A DNA stretch of 64,000 nt, taken from Planococcus halocryophilus (GTDB lineage Bacteria; Bacillota; Bacilli; Bacillales_A; Planococcaceae). The translations under genes and the position numbers were made by a program. Positions 40,182 through 50,963 of the stretch are shown here, piece by piece. Under the pieces are notes generated by a model, which was given only the letters and a program-made list of their open reading frames with translations, was not told the DNA's origin and did no database searches. The stretch spans positions 840,001 through 904,000 of the forward strand of contig NZ_CP016537.2 of the NCBI RefSeq assembly GCF_001687585.2. The letters run 5' to 3'. Positions within the stretch are counted from its first letter, which is position 1, and every line of letters begins with the position of its first letter.

Positions 40182-40877
40182 ATGATCTATCTTGGAATTG
40201 ATACCTCAAATTCTCCTTTGTCTCTCGCATTAATCGAAGACGGAAGAGTTTTAATAGAAGAAACATCTAATTTAAAAATCAACCATTCGTTAACAGCTAT
40301 GCCTGCAATTGAAGAAATGATGAAAAAGGCAAAAATTACACCTGCTGAATTGACGCATATTGCAGTAGCTGAAGGTCCGGGTTCTTACACGGGTGTACGT
40401 ATTGGCCTAACCATTGCAAAAACATTGGCTTGGTCATTAAAAATCCCTCTACACCTTGTTTCTAGTTTAAAGGTGCTTGCAGCAAATGAGCAGGGGTTTG
40501 AAGGACTAGTTTGTCCCATAATGGATGCTCGCCGTGGAACAGCTTTTATTGGCTTGTATGAAGGTGTGGGGTTAGTGCCTGTTTTTGCTGATCAGCATAG
40601 CGACGTAAAAGAATTCTTGCTCAAAATTAAAGATCTCCATCGACCTGTGCTGTTTACCGGAGTAGACGCTAAATTGCACGAAGAACTTATTACAGAAGTG
40701 TTTGGTGAACAGGCACAATGGAGTGGAATTTCAAACAGGTTGCCACGCGCATCAAATCTGATTATGTTGGCTCAAAAATCTGAGGAAAGCGCAGTTCACC
40801 ACGCGGTTCCTGAGTATCGCCGCATCACAGAAGCAGAAGCAAACTACAATAAAGCTCAAGAAGGCAAAAATGTATGA
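40182..40877 (+). CDS. tsaB: tRNA t6A synthesis scaffold protein TsaB
   Basis: 231 aa of the ASKHA fold. N-terminal YLGIDTSNSPLSLALIEDG, then VAEGPGSYTGVRIGLTIAKTLAW (about residue 65), the TsaB signature. It is the inactive paralogue and partner of TsaD. The ATG at 40182 follows CAGGGAG and starts 4 nt after tsaE; an in-frame extension into tsaE is rejected. Its stop overlaps the rimI start (ATGA). Confidence 0.93.
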   Translation: MIYLGIDTSNSPLSLALIEDGRVLIEETSNLKINHSLTAMPAIEEMMKKAKITPAELTHIAVAEGPGSYTGVRIGLTIAKTLAWSLKIPLHLVSSLKVLAANEQGFEGLVCPIMDARRGTAFIGLYEGVGLVPVFADQHSDVKEFLLKIKDLHRPVLFTGVDAKLHEELITEVFGEQAQWSGISNRLPRASNLIMLAQKSEESAVHHAVPEYRRITEAEANYNKAQEGKNV

Positions 40878-41325
40878 GTGAAATTGTAAATTATAGAAAA
40901 ATGACTGTCGAAGATATAGATGTGGTTTATGAAATTGAAAAATTGTCTTTTACACTGCCTTGGACTAAAGATGCTTTTTATAATGAAATGAATATTAATG
41001 AGCATGCGTATGTAATTGCTGAAACGGATGAAGGTATTGTTGGTATTGTGGAATGTGGCTCGTAATGGATGAAGCACATGTTACCAATATCGCTATTCAC
41101 CCTGACCATCGTGGCAAAAAACTAGGCGGCGGTTTGATGGAAGCGGCAATTGAGACAGCGAAAGCGCAAGGTGCCGTGTTAATGACATTAGAAGCACGAG
41201 TCAGCAATACAGTAGCTCAAAATCTTTACCGGAAATTAGGATTTAAAAATGGTGGCATTCGTAAGCGGTATTATACGGATAATTACGAAGATGCCATAGT
41301 TATGTGGGTGAAATTCGATGAATAA
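40874..41325 (+). pseudogene. rimI: Ribosomal protein acetyltransferase RimI, frameshifted
   Basis: The N-terminal half (MTVEDIDVVYEIEKLSF) and C-terminal half (HVTNIAIHPDHRGKKLGGGLM, YRKLGFKNGGIRKRYY) of a RimI-type GNAT lie in two frames. One T appears missing near 41043. Restoring it (GGTTATTGT for GGTATTGT) would read GYCGMWLVMDEAHVTN and give an intact protein of about 150 aa. RimI acetylates a ribosomal protein N-terminus. The break lies within the 35.9-44.6 kb zone where all damaging indels of the window are found, so sequencing error is more likely than real loss. Confidence 0.85.
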
Positions 41326-42337
41326 AGACATTTATATATTGGGAATTGAAACAAGTTGTGACGAAACAGCGGCTTCTGTTGTTAAAAATGGAACTGAAAT
41401 TATCTCAAATGTTGTAGCTTCTCAAATAGAGAGCCATAAACGTTTTGGCGGCGTTGTACCTGAGATCGCTTCAAGACATCACGTTGAACAAATCACTTTG
41501 GTCATTGAAGAGGCTTTACGCTTGGCACAACTAGAACCGCATCAATTAGCTGCAGTTGCAGTAACAGAAGGACCCGGATTAGTGGGTGCTTTATTGATCG
41601 GTGTCAACGCTGCTAAAGCTTTTGCTTTTGCTCACCAACTACCTTTAGTAGGGGTACACCATATTGCAGGTCATATATATGCCAACCGTTTAGAACAGGA
41701 AATGGAATTTCCTCTTCTTGCTTTAGTTATTTCGGGTGGTCATACGGAGCTAATTTATATGAAAGAACATGGTGACTTTACCGTTATTGGAGAAACACGC
41801 GACGATGCAGCTGGAGAAGCTTATGATAAAGTGGCACGAACATTAAATCTTCCTTATCCTGGTGGACCTCATATTGATCGTTTGGCGCATGCTAGCGAAG
41901 AAGCCATAACGTTTCCAAGGATTTGGCTCGAAGAAGGATCTTATGATTTTAGTTTTAGTGGATTAAAATCGTCGGTCTTAAATTATATGCATAATGCAGC
42001 GCAGCGCGGAGAGACTGTAGCACCTGAACATGTTGCGGCTGGTTTCCAAAATAGTGTAGTAGAAGTGGTAACGGGTAAAACAGTTCGTGCAGCCAAAGAA
42101 TATAACGTTCGTCAAGTGATTGCAGCAGGTGGCGTTGCAGCGAATAAAGGATTGAGAAAATCATTGGAATCTGTATTCCAAGAAAAAGAAATTCCTTTCT
42201 ATATTCCTTCATTGCCATTATGTACGGATAACGCAGCTATGATTGCAGCAGCAGGAACTGTTATGTACGAAAAAGGACTTTTTGGTACAATGGCGATGAA
42301 TGGGCGACCAGGTATGCCATTAACATCATGGATTTAA
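41318..42337 (+). CDS. tsaD: tRNA N6-adenosine threonylcarbamoyltransferase TsaD
   Basis: 339 aa, ASKHA fold, normal length. [13 protein letters not shown] at the N-terminus, the metal-binding [13 protein letters not shown] (about residue 111), [11 protein letters not shown], and [10 protein letters not shown]. It transfers the threonylcarbamoyl group to A37 of tRNA with TsaB and TsaE. It overlaps the rimI stop by 8 nt. In B. subtilis this gene is gcp/ydiE, followed by ydiF as here. Confidence 0.95.
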   Translation: MNKDIYILGIETSCDETAASVVKNGTEIISNVVASQIESHKRFGGVVPEIASRHHVEQITLVIEEALRLAQLEPHQLAAVAVTEGPGLVGALLIGVNAAKAFAFAHQLPLVGVHHIAGHIYANRLEQEMEFPLLALVISGGHTELIYMKEHGDFTVIGETRDDAAGEAYDKVARTLNLPYPGGPHIDRLAHASEEAITFPRIWLEEGSYDFSFSGLKSSVLNYMHNAAQRGETVAPEHVAAGFQNSVVEVVTGKTVRAAKEYNVRQVIAAGGVAANKGLRKSLESVFQEKEIPFYIPSLPLCTDNAAMIAAAGTVMYEKGLFGTMAMNGRPGMPLTSWI

Positions 42338-42339
42338 TA

Positions 42340-42399
42340 AAAGCAAGTAATTTCATCATTTCAGAGAACTGGAATGTGTGAAATTACTTGCTTTTTTTT
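42340..42399 (+). terminator. Terminator after tsaD
   Basis: AAGCAAGTAATTTCA...TGAAATTACTTGCTTTTTTTT: a long stem with a larger loop, 5 nt after the stop codon. Confidence 0.9.
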
Positions 42400-42463
42400 A
42401 CCATAAAATTCAGACTTTTATACGTATGATGATAATTGTTCTGTCAATAGAGAACATTTGTAC

Positions 42464-42642
42464 TTATGCACAATTTGTTAATAAACTGTTTGTAACTAGA
42501 GGATAAAGGGGATATTCTACATATTGTGTACATCAAAGTGGAAAACTCTGTGGATAACATTTAAGTTACCTGTGAATAATGTGCAAAAGTCTGTTGACAG
42601 TTGATAAGACAATATCGATAATGTGGAAAAATCTGTGGAAAT
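42464..42642. promoter_or_regulatory. DnaA-box cluster between tsaD and the ABC-F gene
   Basis: Three perfect TTATNCACA boxes: TTATGCACA (42464-42472, +), TGTGGATAA (42549-42557, inverted) and TGTGAATAA (42571-42579, inverted). Near matches are TGTGGAAAA (42622-42630) and TGTGGAAAT (42634-42642). The intergenic region of about 375 nt holds no gene. B. subtilis has DnaA-box clusters outside oriC, and I recall one at gcp-ydiF, the same position. The likely role is DnaA titration or initiation control. Confidence 0.75.
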
Positions 42643-42682
42643 AAATATTTCACAAATAGCTATTGACCTATATATAGTAATA

Positions 42683-42712
42683 AAAAACCGGCTATGCTAT
42701 AGCCGGTTTTAA
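42683..42712. terminator. Bidirectional terminator at the end of the ABC-F gene
   Basis: AAAACCGGCTATGCTATAGCCGGTTTT: stem with A-run and T-run, just downstream of the minus-strand ABC-F stop codon. Confidence 0.9.
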
Positions 42713-43180
42713 TTAAATATTTTCAATTTTTTCCTGAATTTCAAGCCATTGCGTCATAACTTCTTCATGAGCCGATTTAAGTTTTTCTAACTCATTTTGA
42801 AGTGGCAGCACCCGTTCATGATCTTGGAAGATTTCAGGTTTGCATAGTTGTTCTTCGATATCAGTAATTTGTAAATCTAATTTTTCCATCGTTTGTTCAA
42901 TCTCTTCAGATTGTCGAACCAATTGGCGTTCGAGTTTTTTCGCTTCTTTGTCTATCTGCGAAGTGGAGGCAGCAACTGGCGCTTTTACTTCAGTGACCGA
43001 ACCGGCTTCATCAAGTGCTTTTAGTTCAGCAATTTCGAGTTTTTTCTCAACGTAATAATCGTAGTCACCCAAGTATTCGGTCGTGCCATCTTGCGTAAGT
43101 TCGCTGACCTTTGTGGCAATGCGGTTCATAAAGTAACGGTCATGCGAAACGAAAAGCAATGTGCCCGGATAATCCAATAA
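42713..43180 (-). pseudogene. ABC-F protein (YdiF-like), 3' fragment cut at the repeat junction
   Basis: Minus strand. Only the last roughly 155 codons are present: LLDYPGTLLFVSHDRYFMNR (D-loop/H-loop region of the second ABC domain), then a charged C-terminal coiled coil (KEAKKLERQLVRQSEEIEQT). Full ABC-F proteins are about 640 aa, so about 75% is missing, including both Walker A motifs. The frame runs directly into moxR sequence at 43179-43181. ABC-F proteins act on the ribosome. It is either truncated by a rearrangement or cut by misassembly. Confidence 0.88.
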
Positions 43181-44069
43181 GCGTGATATTGCAGAACTTT
43201 GTATTGTTGCAATGCTGTCTCATGGCCATGTTTTATTAGAAGACGTTCCAGGTGTTGGTAAAACGATGTTGGTTCGCGCTTTAGCAAAATCGGTGGGAGC
43301 TGATTTTAAACGGATTCAATTTACACCTGACTTATTGCCATCAGATGTTATTGGTGTGTCTATTTACAATCCGAAAGACATGGAATTCCATTTTCGACCG
43401 GGTCCCATTATGGGCAATATTATTTTAGCAGATGAAATAAACCGGACCTCACCGAAAACACAATCCTCTCTTTTAGAAGCAATGGAAGAAGCTTCTGTCA
43501 CGATTGATGGAGTAACAATGCAAATCCCAAAACCTTTCTTTGTCATGGCTACACAAAATCCAATCGAATATGAAGGTACTTATCCTCTTCCTGAAGCGCA
43601 ACTTGACCGCTTTTTATTGAAAATTAAAATGGGCTATCCGACATCGAAAGAAGAAATGGAAGTTTTAAACCGTGCGCAAGTTGCAGCACCAATCGAAGAA
43701 TTAACTTCCGTCATATCACTCGAAGAGCTATTAGAACTTCAGAGTCAAGTGCGGACGATTAAAGTAGATGAAACCATTCAGAGTTATATCGTAGATTTGT
43801 CTCGTCAAACTCGTCAAGATGCTTATGTGTATTTGGGGGTAAGTCCACGAGGGTCTATTGCATTGATGAAGGCATCTCAAGCTTATGCTTTATTAAAAGG
43901 ACGAGATTATGTAACGCCGGACGATGTTCAATATTTAGCGAAATTTGTTTTCGGACATCGTATTATGTTGCGGTCAGAGGCTCGTTACGATGGAATAACG
44001 GTAGAAGAAATTACAGAACGCATCTTGGCGAAAACCCATGTACCTGTAAAAAGGCTTGTTGGTAAATGA
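43179..44069 (+). pseudogene. MoxR-family ATPase, 5'-truncated second copy
   Basis: Identical in translation to the copy at 26271 from codon 21 on, but the first 20 codons and the SD are replaced by ABC-F sequence. A restart at the internal ATG 43212 would give 285 aa and keep Walker A (DVPGVGKTML), but lacks an SD and the first helix. Probably not expressed as a functional protein if the junction is real. Confidence 0.88.
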
Positions 44070-45278
44070 AGCAACTGAAAAATAATACCATTTTATGGGG
44101 GCGCATCATAGTAGTGCTTTTTCTTCTATTTTTAACTTTTTCTTTTGCTATGTTTCAAGGAGGATTTGTTAGCTGGTTTATCTTTTATATGTCTTTACCG
44201 TTTATCGTGTATTCCATGCTGTTAGCATTTTATCCTTTACAGAAAATCGAGGTCTCTCGAAAAGTTCATACGACTCAAGTCCGTAAAGGTGGGGACTTTT
44301 CAGCGACAGTCACCATTTATCGGAAAAATCCTTTTCCGCTCCTATATACCGTATTAAGTGAACAAACCCATTCTCCATCTTTGAATAAAATCATCGCAAA
44401 TCTACGCCCGAAAATGATTGTTCCGGGATTCCGGAAATCTTATTCTTGGTCTTATACTCTTGAGAATATGCCTAGGGAGAGCATGTATTAGAAGGGGTTT
44501 ACTTAGAAATTTCGGATTTTTTTGGATGGGTAAAAAAAGTCGGTTACTACCAGTTCAACAAACAATTTTAGTTTATCCAAATACAGTAGAAATTGCATAC
44601 CGTCCCATAGAATCACGTTATGATCATGGGTCAATGGCTGCTCCTTTTACTTTAGTAAAAGATACAACAATGGCAAGCGGAGTTCGTGATTACCAACCTG
44701 GGGACCGAGTGTCATGGATTCACTGGAAATCCTATGCGCGTACGCAAACATTACGCACGAAAGAATTTGAAGATCGGCAGTCCCAAGACCTTTTTTTACT
44801 AGACGATCGAAGAGTGTCAGAGAAATTCGAATTGCAAGTAGAGCTAATAGCTTCTATATTGAAATCGGTTGTTCGAGCTAATTCAAGCTTAGCTTATTTA
44901 TCAATTGGTCAAAAACACAATTATTTTCCGGTCGTTCAAACTGAAGAGCATTTACAGCGGGTTATGTATCATTTAGCGAAAGTGCAAAGCGACTTGGACA
45001 AGCCGGTAGACCAAGTGGTTGGACGTGAACTTCAAAAAATGAATACGTCAAGCTTATTATATGTAACGAGTCAACTTTCAATAGAAATGATTCAATCTAT
45101 TCAAAGAAATGCTAAAAATTTAAGCAATTGCATGTGTTTAGTTGTTACGAGTAAAGGTGAAGCTTTACTTGAAGAAGATGAACAAGTACATCAATTTGCT
45201 CGTTCAAAAGGATTTGTTGTAAAACGCGTGAGTCCTGAGAACTTTGCGACTGTGTTTACGGAGGTGAGCCTGCAATGA
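44066..45278 (+). pseudogene. DUF58 protein, second copy with two 1-nt deletions
   Basis: The same gene as 27218-28432, but one G is missing at about 44475 (CCTAGGG for CCTAGGGG) and one A at about 44537 (seven A for eight). The frame is lost for good, so only the first roughly 135 codons and a separate frame from about 44520 are readable. Both are homopolymer losses, so base-calling errors are likely. Confidence 0.88.
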
Positions 45279-47455
45279 CTTCCATTAGAAAAAACAAGTT
45301 TTTTATGGCCATCTTATATATACTAGTTTTCTTTATGTTAGCAGAATGGTTGACGCCAGTTATTGTGTTGACTGAAACAGGTCATCGAGCTTTGTTTTTG
45401 ATTTTTATTGCAGTTGGATTATTAATGGCCTTTCTGAGAGTTCCTTGGTGGTTTTCAGGGCCTATAAAAGTTTTGTATATTTTATGGTTTGTTGTTTATG
45501 TCTATACAGAAAATGTGTTTTTTACAGGAGAAGCTATACAGTTTCTCCAATCTAATTTCAGTATGAATTTTTCAGCTTTGATTAGCCAAAATTGGGAACA
45601 AACAACCGACGTTTTCCGAACAATGTTGTTTTTTGTATTGTTATGGATGGCCATTTACTTGATTCATTACTGGGTAAGTTTCAGATCTAGCATTTTTTTG
45701 TTCTATGTATTGACGGTAGTTTTTATCGCGGTATTAGATACATTCAGTCCGTATTCAGGAGAAACAGCTATTGTTCGAATCATGATAATTGGTCTTCTTC
45801 TGGCAGGGCTATTGTATTTGGTGCGGTGGATGGAAAGGCACCAAATTTCAGAGCACGCCGATAAAGTAGCTTTATTTGCAGTACCCCTTGTTTTAGGGAT
45901 TGCTGTTTCGACGGCGTTTGCATTATATTTGCCGAAATCAGAACCCATTTGGCCAGACCCAGTACCATTCATAACTTCTTTCTCAGGACAAGGTGGTCCC
46001 GGAAGTGGGGGCAATGTAGGGAGAATTGGATACGGAGTAGACGATTCACGTCTAGGAGGTTCGTTTATTGGGGATGATACACCGGTTTTTCGCGCAGATG
46101 TATCAACTGGACAATATTGGAAAGTTGAATCGAAAGATACTTATACGACAAAAGGGTGGGAACTGACAGAGAATGTAGGTGAGTCCGTCGTTTACAGAAA
46201 CAATGAAACTGTAGATACGGAGTTTATCTCAGGAGAAGAAGTGGAGACTACGGTCGTCTCGATGGAACAAGAATTTCCTTTTGTTCTCTATCCTTACGGA
46301 ACCGAATCTTTTTCGATGGAAGAATCTCCAAATTATCAATATAGCTCAGCAGATCAGCGCTTTGAAACTTACCAAAATGGAGAAGAACTGGAACCTGAAG
46401 AGTATGAAGTATCTTTTGGTGAACCTAGTTATAGTTTGAAAACATTGCGAGAAACAAGTGGAGAAGCTTTAGAAGAACTGCCTATTGAGTTTGATCGCTA
46501 TGTGCAATTGCCGGATGAACTTCCTGAAAGAGTTCGTGACTTAGCTATTGAAATAACCGCAAATAGTGAGACAGTTTATGATCAAGCATTGGCTATTGAG
46601 AGTTATTTCAATACCTCTGGATTTACCTATAGTCAAACGGATATTCCAGTTCCTGGAGCGGATCAAGATTATGTAGATCAGTTTTTATTCGAGACCAAGA
46701 GAGGGTATTGTGATAATTTTTCGACCTCTATGGTTGTATTATTACGCTCACTTGATATACCAGCTCGTTGGGTTAAAGGATTTAATGAAGGTGAATTAAT
46801 CGATTCGCAAGGAGAAACTGATGTCTACGAAATAACAAACAATAATGCGCATTCGTGGGTAGAAGCTTATATGCCAGGCGTGGGGTGGATGCTATTTGAA
46901 CCAACTATTGGTTTTACAGGTTCATCATCTATTGATTTTGATTTGGAGTTAGATCCAACGGACCCGGAGCAACCCGATCCTCAAGAACGTCCAGAAACGC
47001 AAGAACCGGAAAATGCAGGTGAAGAAGAAGCGGTGGCAAATTCACAAACTGCTTTTTGGAACCGTCTTACGGATTTCATTTCAACTAATCGTTGGAAACT
47101 GATTTGGACAATTATTGCATTGGGTGTTATAGGAACTATTCTTTTCAAAATTCGTCACAGGTGGATGCCGAAATTCCTTATTTCTTATTATCGATTACGT
47201 GGTCAAGAATCGGTTCAATTTGAAAAAGCCTACTTAAGGTTACTGAAACAACTAGAATTATACGGCATCAATCGAAAGCCAGGTCAAACACTGAAATCAT
47301 ACGCAGCTTACATTGATTCATTTTTTGGTACACGAGAAATGTCTGAGCTGACTCGTGCGTATGAAAAAATGATTTACGGCGGGGATGACCAATCCATTGA
47401 CTGGCAAGAGTTGAAGGAAAGTTGGGAAAACTTAATCAATAGAACAAGCGGTTGA
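45275..47455 (+). CDS. Transglutaminase-like membrane protein (TgpA/YebA-like), copy 2
   Basis: 726 aa, identical in translation to the protein encoded at 28429-30609 (N-terminal membrane segments, Cys in RGYCDNFS, His in NAHSWVEAY, C-terminal TM and tail). It still starts inside the end of the DUF58 gene (ATGA), so translation may suffer if the DUF58 frameshifts are real. Confidence 0.9.
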   Translation: MTSIRKNKFFMAILYILVFFMLAEWLTPVIVLTETGHRALFLIFIAVGLLMAFLRVPWWFSGPIKVLYILWFVVYVYTENVFFTGEAIQFLQSNFSMNFSALISQNWEQTTDVFRTMLFFVLLWMAIYLIHYWVSFRSSIFLFYVLTVVFIAVLDTFSPYSGETAIVRIMIIGLLLAGLLYLVRWMERHQISEHADKVALFAVPLVLGIAVSTAFALYLPKSEPIWPDPVPFITSFSGQGGPGSGGNVGRIGYGVDDSRLGGSFIGDDTPVFRADVSTGQYWKVESKDTYTTKGWELTENVGESVVYRNNETVDTEFISGEEVETTVVSMEQEFPFVLYPYGTESFSMEESPNYQYSSADQRFETYQNGEELEPEEYEVSFGEPSYSLKTLRETSGEALEELPIEFDRYVQLPDELPERVRDLAIEITANSETVYDQALAIESYFNTSGFTYSQTDIPVPGADQDYVDQFLFETKRGYCDNFSTSMVVLLRSLDIPARWVKGFNEGELIDSQGETDVYEITNNNAHSWVEAYMPGVGWMLFEPTIGFTGSSSIDFDLELDPTDPEQPDPQERPETQEPENAGEEEAVANSQTAFWNRLTDFISTNRWKLIWTIIALGVIGTILFKIRHRWMPKFLISYYRLRGQESVQFEKAYLRLLKQLELYGINRKPGQTLKSYAAYIDSFFGTREMSELTRAYEKMIYGGDDQSIDWQELKESWENLINRTSG

Positions 47456-47504
47456 TTTTACGACTTTTAAAATGTACAATTGATTAAATTATAAATTACA
47501 GGTG

Positions 47505-47576
47505 CCCTCATATATGTCCGGTAATATGGATCGGATGTCTCTACCAAGTCCCCGGAAATGACTTGACTATGAAGGT
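47505..47576 (+). promoter_or_regulatory. Guanine riboswitch aptamer upstream of guaA, copy 2
   Basis: Same sequence as 30659-30730: CCTCATA/TATGAAGG P1, TCTCTACC, and GACTATGA with C in the ligand-pairing position. Confidence 0.93.
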
Positions 47577-47660
47577 GGATGACGCACGCTTTTTGACGTG
47601 TGCATTCGCCTTTTTGATGTAGAGCAAAAGAACGCGAGGTCCATTTTTCGCGTTCTTTTA
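47574..47660 (+). terminator. Two tandem terminators before guaA, copy 2
   Basis: Riboswitch terminator (GGTGGATGACGCAC with GTGTGCATTCGCC plus T-run) followed by AAAAGAACGCG...CGCGTTCTTTTA, as in copy 1. Confidence 0.85.
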
Positions 47661-47699
47661 TTATTTTGAGGCCTGAATCGAATAGAAGAGGTGAAGGTT

Positions 47700-49253
47700 T
47701 TGCCAGTTAGTCCAATGTTAAAAGAGCAGAAAAAAATCGTCGTTTTGGATTTCGGAAGTCAATACAATCAGTTGATTACGCGCCGCATCCGCGAAATTGG
47801 TGTATATAGTGAGCTTCACCCGCACACAATCACAGCTGAAGAAATCAAAGAAATGAACGCTACGGGAATTATTTTCTCAGGTGGTCCAAACTCTGTTTAC
47901 GATGAAAATGCATTTTCAATCGATGATGCCATTTTTGAAATGGGCTTACCGATTTTAGGAATTTGCTATGGCATGCAATTAATGGCGTTGCACTTAAAAG
48001 GGAAAGTAGAAAAAGCTCAAAATCGTGAGTACGGAAAAGCGGAATTGAAGCTAACTAAAGAAAGCAAAATCTTTAAAGACCTTCCTGAAGAACAAATCGT
48101 TTGGATGAGCCACGGTGATTTAGTTACAGCCGCGCCTCCGGGGTTTGATGTTATCGGAACAAGCGCAAGCTGCCCGATTGCTTCTATGGCAGATGAAAGT
48201 CGCGGGTTTTACGGCGTTCAATTTCATCCAGAAGTACGTCATTCGATTTATGGTAATGATTTATTGCGCAAATTCGTTTATGACGTTTGTGGAATGCAAG
48301 ATGACTGGTCAATGGAAAACTATATTGAATTAGAAATCGAAAAAATCCGTGAAGAAGTTGGCGACAAAAAAGTCCTTTGCGCACTTAGTGGTGGAGTAGA
48401 TTCTTCAGTCGTTGCAGTATTAATCCATAAAGCAATTGGCGATCAATTGACTTGTATGTTCGTTGATCACGGCCTTCTTCGTAAAGGTGAAGCAGAAAGC
48501 GTGATGAAAACTTTTGCTGACGGATTCAACATGAACGTTATCAAAATCGATGCACGCGATCGTTTCATGAGTAAACTTGAAGGTGTTACAGATCCAGAGA
48601 AAAAACGTAAAATTATCGGGAACGAATTTATCTATGTATTCGATGATGAAGCTTCAAAACTTGAAGGTATGGACTTCCTAGCACAAGGAACGCTTTACAC
48701 TGACATCATTGAAAGTGGAACAACAACTGCTCAAACGATTAAATCTCATCACAACGTTGGTGGATTACCGGATGACATGCAGTTTAAATTGATCGAACCG
48801 TTAAATACATTATTCAAAGACGAAGTACGTGTTCTTGGTACTGAGCTTGGCATGCCTGAAGAAATCGTTTGGCGTCAGCCGTTCCCAGGTCCAGGGCTTG
48901 GTATTCGTATTATGGGAGCAGTAACGGAAGAGAAATTAGAAATCGTCCGTGAATCTGATTGGATTTTGCGCGATGAAATTAGCAAAGCGGGTCTTGATCG
49001 TGATATTTGGCAATACTTCACTGTGTTACCGGATCTTCGTAGTGTAGGAGTAATGGGCGATGCCCGTACTTACGATTACGCAATCGGTATTCGTGCAGTA
49101 ACGTCAATTGACGGTATGACTTCTGACTGGGCTCGTATTCCTTGGGAAGTTCTAGAGAAAATCAGTGTCCGTTTAGTTAACGAAGTTGATAACATCAACC
49201 GCGTGCTGTATGACATTACGAGCAAGCCACCAGCAACGATTGAATGGGAATAA
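47700..49253 (+). CDS. guaA: GMP synthase (glutamine-hydrolysing), copy 2
   Basis: Identical in translation to the protein at 30854-32407: amidotransferase Cys in [11 protein letters not shown]-loop SGGVDSS, C-terminal [12 protein letters not shown] start after AGAGGTGAAGG. Two identical guaA genes in one genome would be unusual and are part of the direct repeat. Confidence 0.94.
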   Translation: MPVSPMLKEQKKIVVLDFGSQYNQLITRRIREIGVYSELHPHTITAEEIKEMNATGIIFSGGPNSVYDENAFSIDDAIFEMGLPILGICYGMQLMALHLKGKVEKAQNREYGKAELKLTKESKIFKDLPEEQIVWMSHGDLVTAAPPGFDVIGTSASCPIASMADESRGFYGVQFHPEVRHSIYGNDLLRKFVYDVCGMQDDWSMENYIELEIEKIREEVGDKKVLCALSGGVDSSVVAVLIHKAIGDQLTCMFVDHGLLRKGEAESVMKTFADGFNMNVIKIDARDRFMSKLEGVTDPEKKRKIIGNEFIYVFDDEASKLEGMDFLAQGTLYTDIIESGTTTAQTIKSHHNVGGLPDDMQFKLIEPLNTLFKDEVRVLGTELGMPEEIVWRQPFPGPGLGIRIMGAVTEEKLEIVRESDWILRDEISKAGLDRDIWQYFTVLPDLRSVGVMGDARTYDYAIGIRAVTSIDGMTSDWARIPWEVLEKISVRLVNEVDNINRVLYDITSKPPATIEWE

Positions 49254-49290
49254 AGTTAGAGTGCCGACTACATTAGTCGGCATTTTTCTT

Positions 49291-49334
49291 TTTCACGAAC
49301 TTTTTTATGTTATTTATTAAAATTGTTCGTGTTT
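49291..49334 (+). promoter_or_regulatory. PurR operator upstream of pbuG, copy 2
   Basis: Inverted PurBox pair with ACGAAC and GTTCGT cores 29 nt apart, as at 32445-32488. Confidence 0.75.
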
Positions 49335-49338
49335 GCGG

Positions 49339-49367
49339 TTGTTAATTCATTTTATTTATGATATATT
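49339..49367 (+). promoter_or_regulatory. Sigma-A promoter of pbuG, copy 2
   Basis: TTGTTA, 17-nt spacer, TATATT, as in copy 1. Confidence 0.72.
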
Positions 49368-49388
49368 ACGTTAGAAATTAAATAAGCT

Positions 49389-49550
49389 TGTCGTATAATG
49401 TCGGGGATATGGCCCGAAAGTTTCTACCGAGTTACCGTAAATAACTCGACTACGATTTTAATCCTGTTCACTTTTGAGCGGGATGCCTTTCATTTTCTAA
49501 GTGAAGGGATAAATCGAACGCATACGGCAATCTGCTGTGTGCGTTTTTCT
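49389..49550 (+). promoter_or_regulatory. Guanine riboswitch and terminator upstream of pbuG, copy 2
   Basis: Aptamer with GTCGTA/TACGAT P1 and GACTACGA, then a terminator AACGCATACGG...TGTGCGTTTTTC, as in copy 1. Confidence 0.93.
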
Positions 49551-49588
49551 TTTGTAGGATTTATACGCAGGCATTCGGAGGAATCAGC

Positions 49589-50926
49589 ATGAAAAAGTAT
49601 TTTCAGTTTGAAGAACTAGGAACGAATTACCGCAGAGAAATTATTGGCGGCTTAACAACGTTTCTGGCGATGGCATATATTCTTGTCGTCAACCCGTTAA
49701 CCTTAACGCTACAATCAGTACCCGATCTTCCAGATTCAATGCGCATGGATTATGGAGCCGTATTTATGGCTACAGCACTAGCAGCTGCAATCGGTTGTTT
49801 AGTAATGGGGATTCTCGCGAAATATCCAATTGCGCTTGCTCCAGGTATGGGCTTAAACGCATTCTTCGCTTATACAGTAATATTAACTTACGGAATTCCT
49901 TGGCAAACTGCCTTAACAGGTGTTTTATTTTCAGGACTTATTTTTATTCTACTTACGTTAACAGGTCTTCGCGAACTAATTATCAACGCGATTCCTGCTG
50001 AATTAAAATATGCAGTGGGAGCCGGGATCGGCCTATTCATTACGTTTATCGGATTGCAAAATGCAAATATCATTGTTGACAATCCTGCTACTTTAGTTGG
50101 GTTGGGAGATCTTTCAGACAGTTCAGCGTTGTTAGCAATCTTTGGATTACTCATCACTGTAATCTTTATGGCGCGCGGTATCCAAGGTGGAATTTTCTTT
50201 GGGATTTTAATCGCGGCAGTAGTTGGAATGATTTTCGGTGTTGTGAATTTGCCTAGCGCAATTATTGACTTGAATGTTCCAAGCATGGCTCCGACTTTTG
50301 GTGTGGCGCTTGAGCCGATCTTTAATGATTTTGGTTCGTTGATAAATATTCAGTTTCTCGTTATTGTGCTAACCTTCCTGTTCGTCGACTTTTTCGACAC
50401 AGCAGGGACATTAGTGGCTGTAGCCAATCAGGCAGGCTTGATGAAAGACAATAAACTTCCAAGAGCAGGAAAGGCATTATTAGCAGATTCAATTGCTACA
50501 GTTAGTGGAGCAATTTTTGGAACGTCAACAACTACTTCGTACATTGAATCAACTGCAGGAGTTGCAGCTGGTGCACGATCTGGATTTGCAGCTGTAGTAA
50601 CCGGGGTGTTGTTTCTTATTTCAATTTTCTTTTATCCGTTACTTGAAGTAATCACCAGTGCTGTAACGGCTCCGGCTTTAATCATCGTAGGTGTCTTGAT
50701 GGTTTCAGCGCTAGGGAAAATAGACTGGACGAAATTTGAAGTCGCAGTCCCAGCTTTCCTTACGATGATTGCTATGCCGCTTGGCTATAGTATCGCAACA
50801 GGAATTGCGATTGGATTTATCTTCTATCCGATTACAATGCTCGTAGCAGGAAAAGGTAAACAGATTCATCCGATTATGTATGGGTTATTTGTAATCTTTG
50901 TTCTTTATTTTGTTTTCTTAGTGTGA
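49589..50926 (+). CDS. pbuG: Guanine/hypoxanthine permease (PbuG/AzgA-type NCS2), copy 2
   Basis: 445 aa, identical in translation to the protein at 32743-34080, with ALAPGMGLNAFFAY and FVDFFDTAGTLVAVANQ blocks. Same SD and upstream control elements. Confidence 0.93.
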   Translation: MKKYFQFEELGTNYRREIIGGLTTFLAMAYILVVNPLTLTLQSVPDLPDSMRMDYGAVFMATALAAAIGCLVMGILAKYPIALAPGMGLNAFFAYTVILTYGIPWQTALTGVLFSGLIFILLTLTGLRELIINAIPAELKYAVGAGIGLFITFIGLQNANIIVDNPATLVGLGDLSDSSALLAIFGLLITVIFMARGIQGGIFFGILIAAVVGMIFGVVNLPSAIIDLNVPSMAPTFGVALEPIFNDFGSLINIQFLVIVLTFLFVDFFDTAGTLVAVANQAGLMKDNKLPRAGKALLADSIATVSGAIFGTSTTTSYIESTAGVAAGARSGFAAVVTGVLFLISIFFYPLLEVITSAVTAPALIIVGVLMVSALGKIDWTKFEVAVPAFLTMIAMPLGYSIATGIAIGFIFYPITMLVAGKGKQIHPIMYGLFVIFVLYFVFLV

Positions 50927-50932
50927 AGTAGG

Positions 50933-50963
50933 AAGTCCGCCAATTTTATTGGTGGACTTTTTC
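50933..50963 (+). terminator. Terminator after pbuG, copy 2
   Basis: AAGTCCGCCAAT...ATTGGTGGACTTTTTC hairpin, as in copy 1. Confidence 0.9.
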
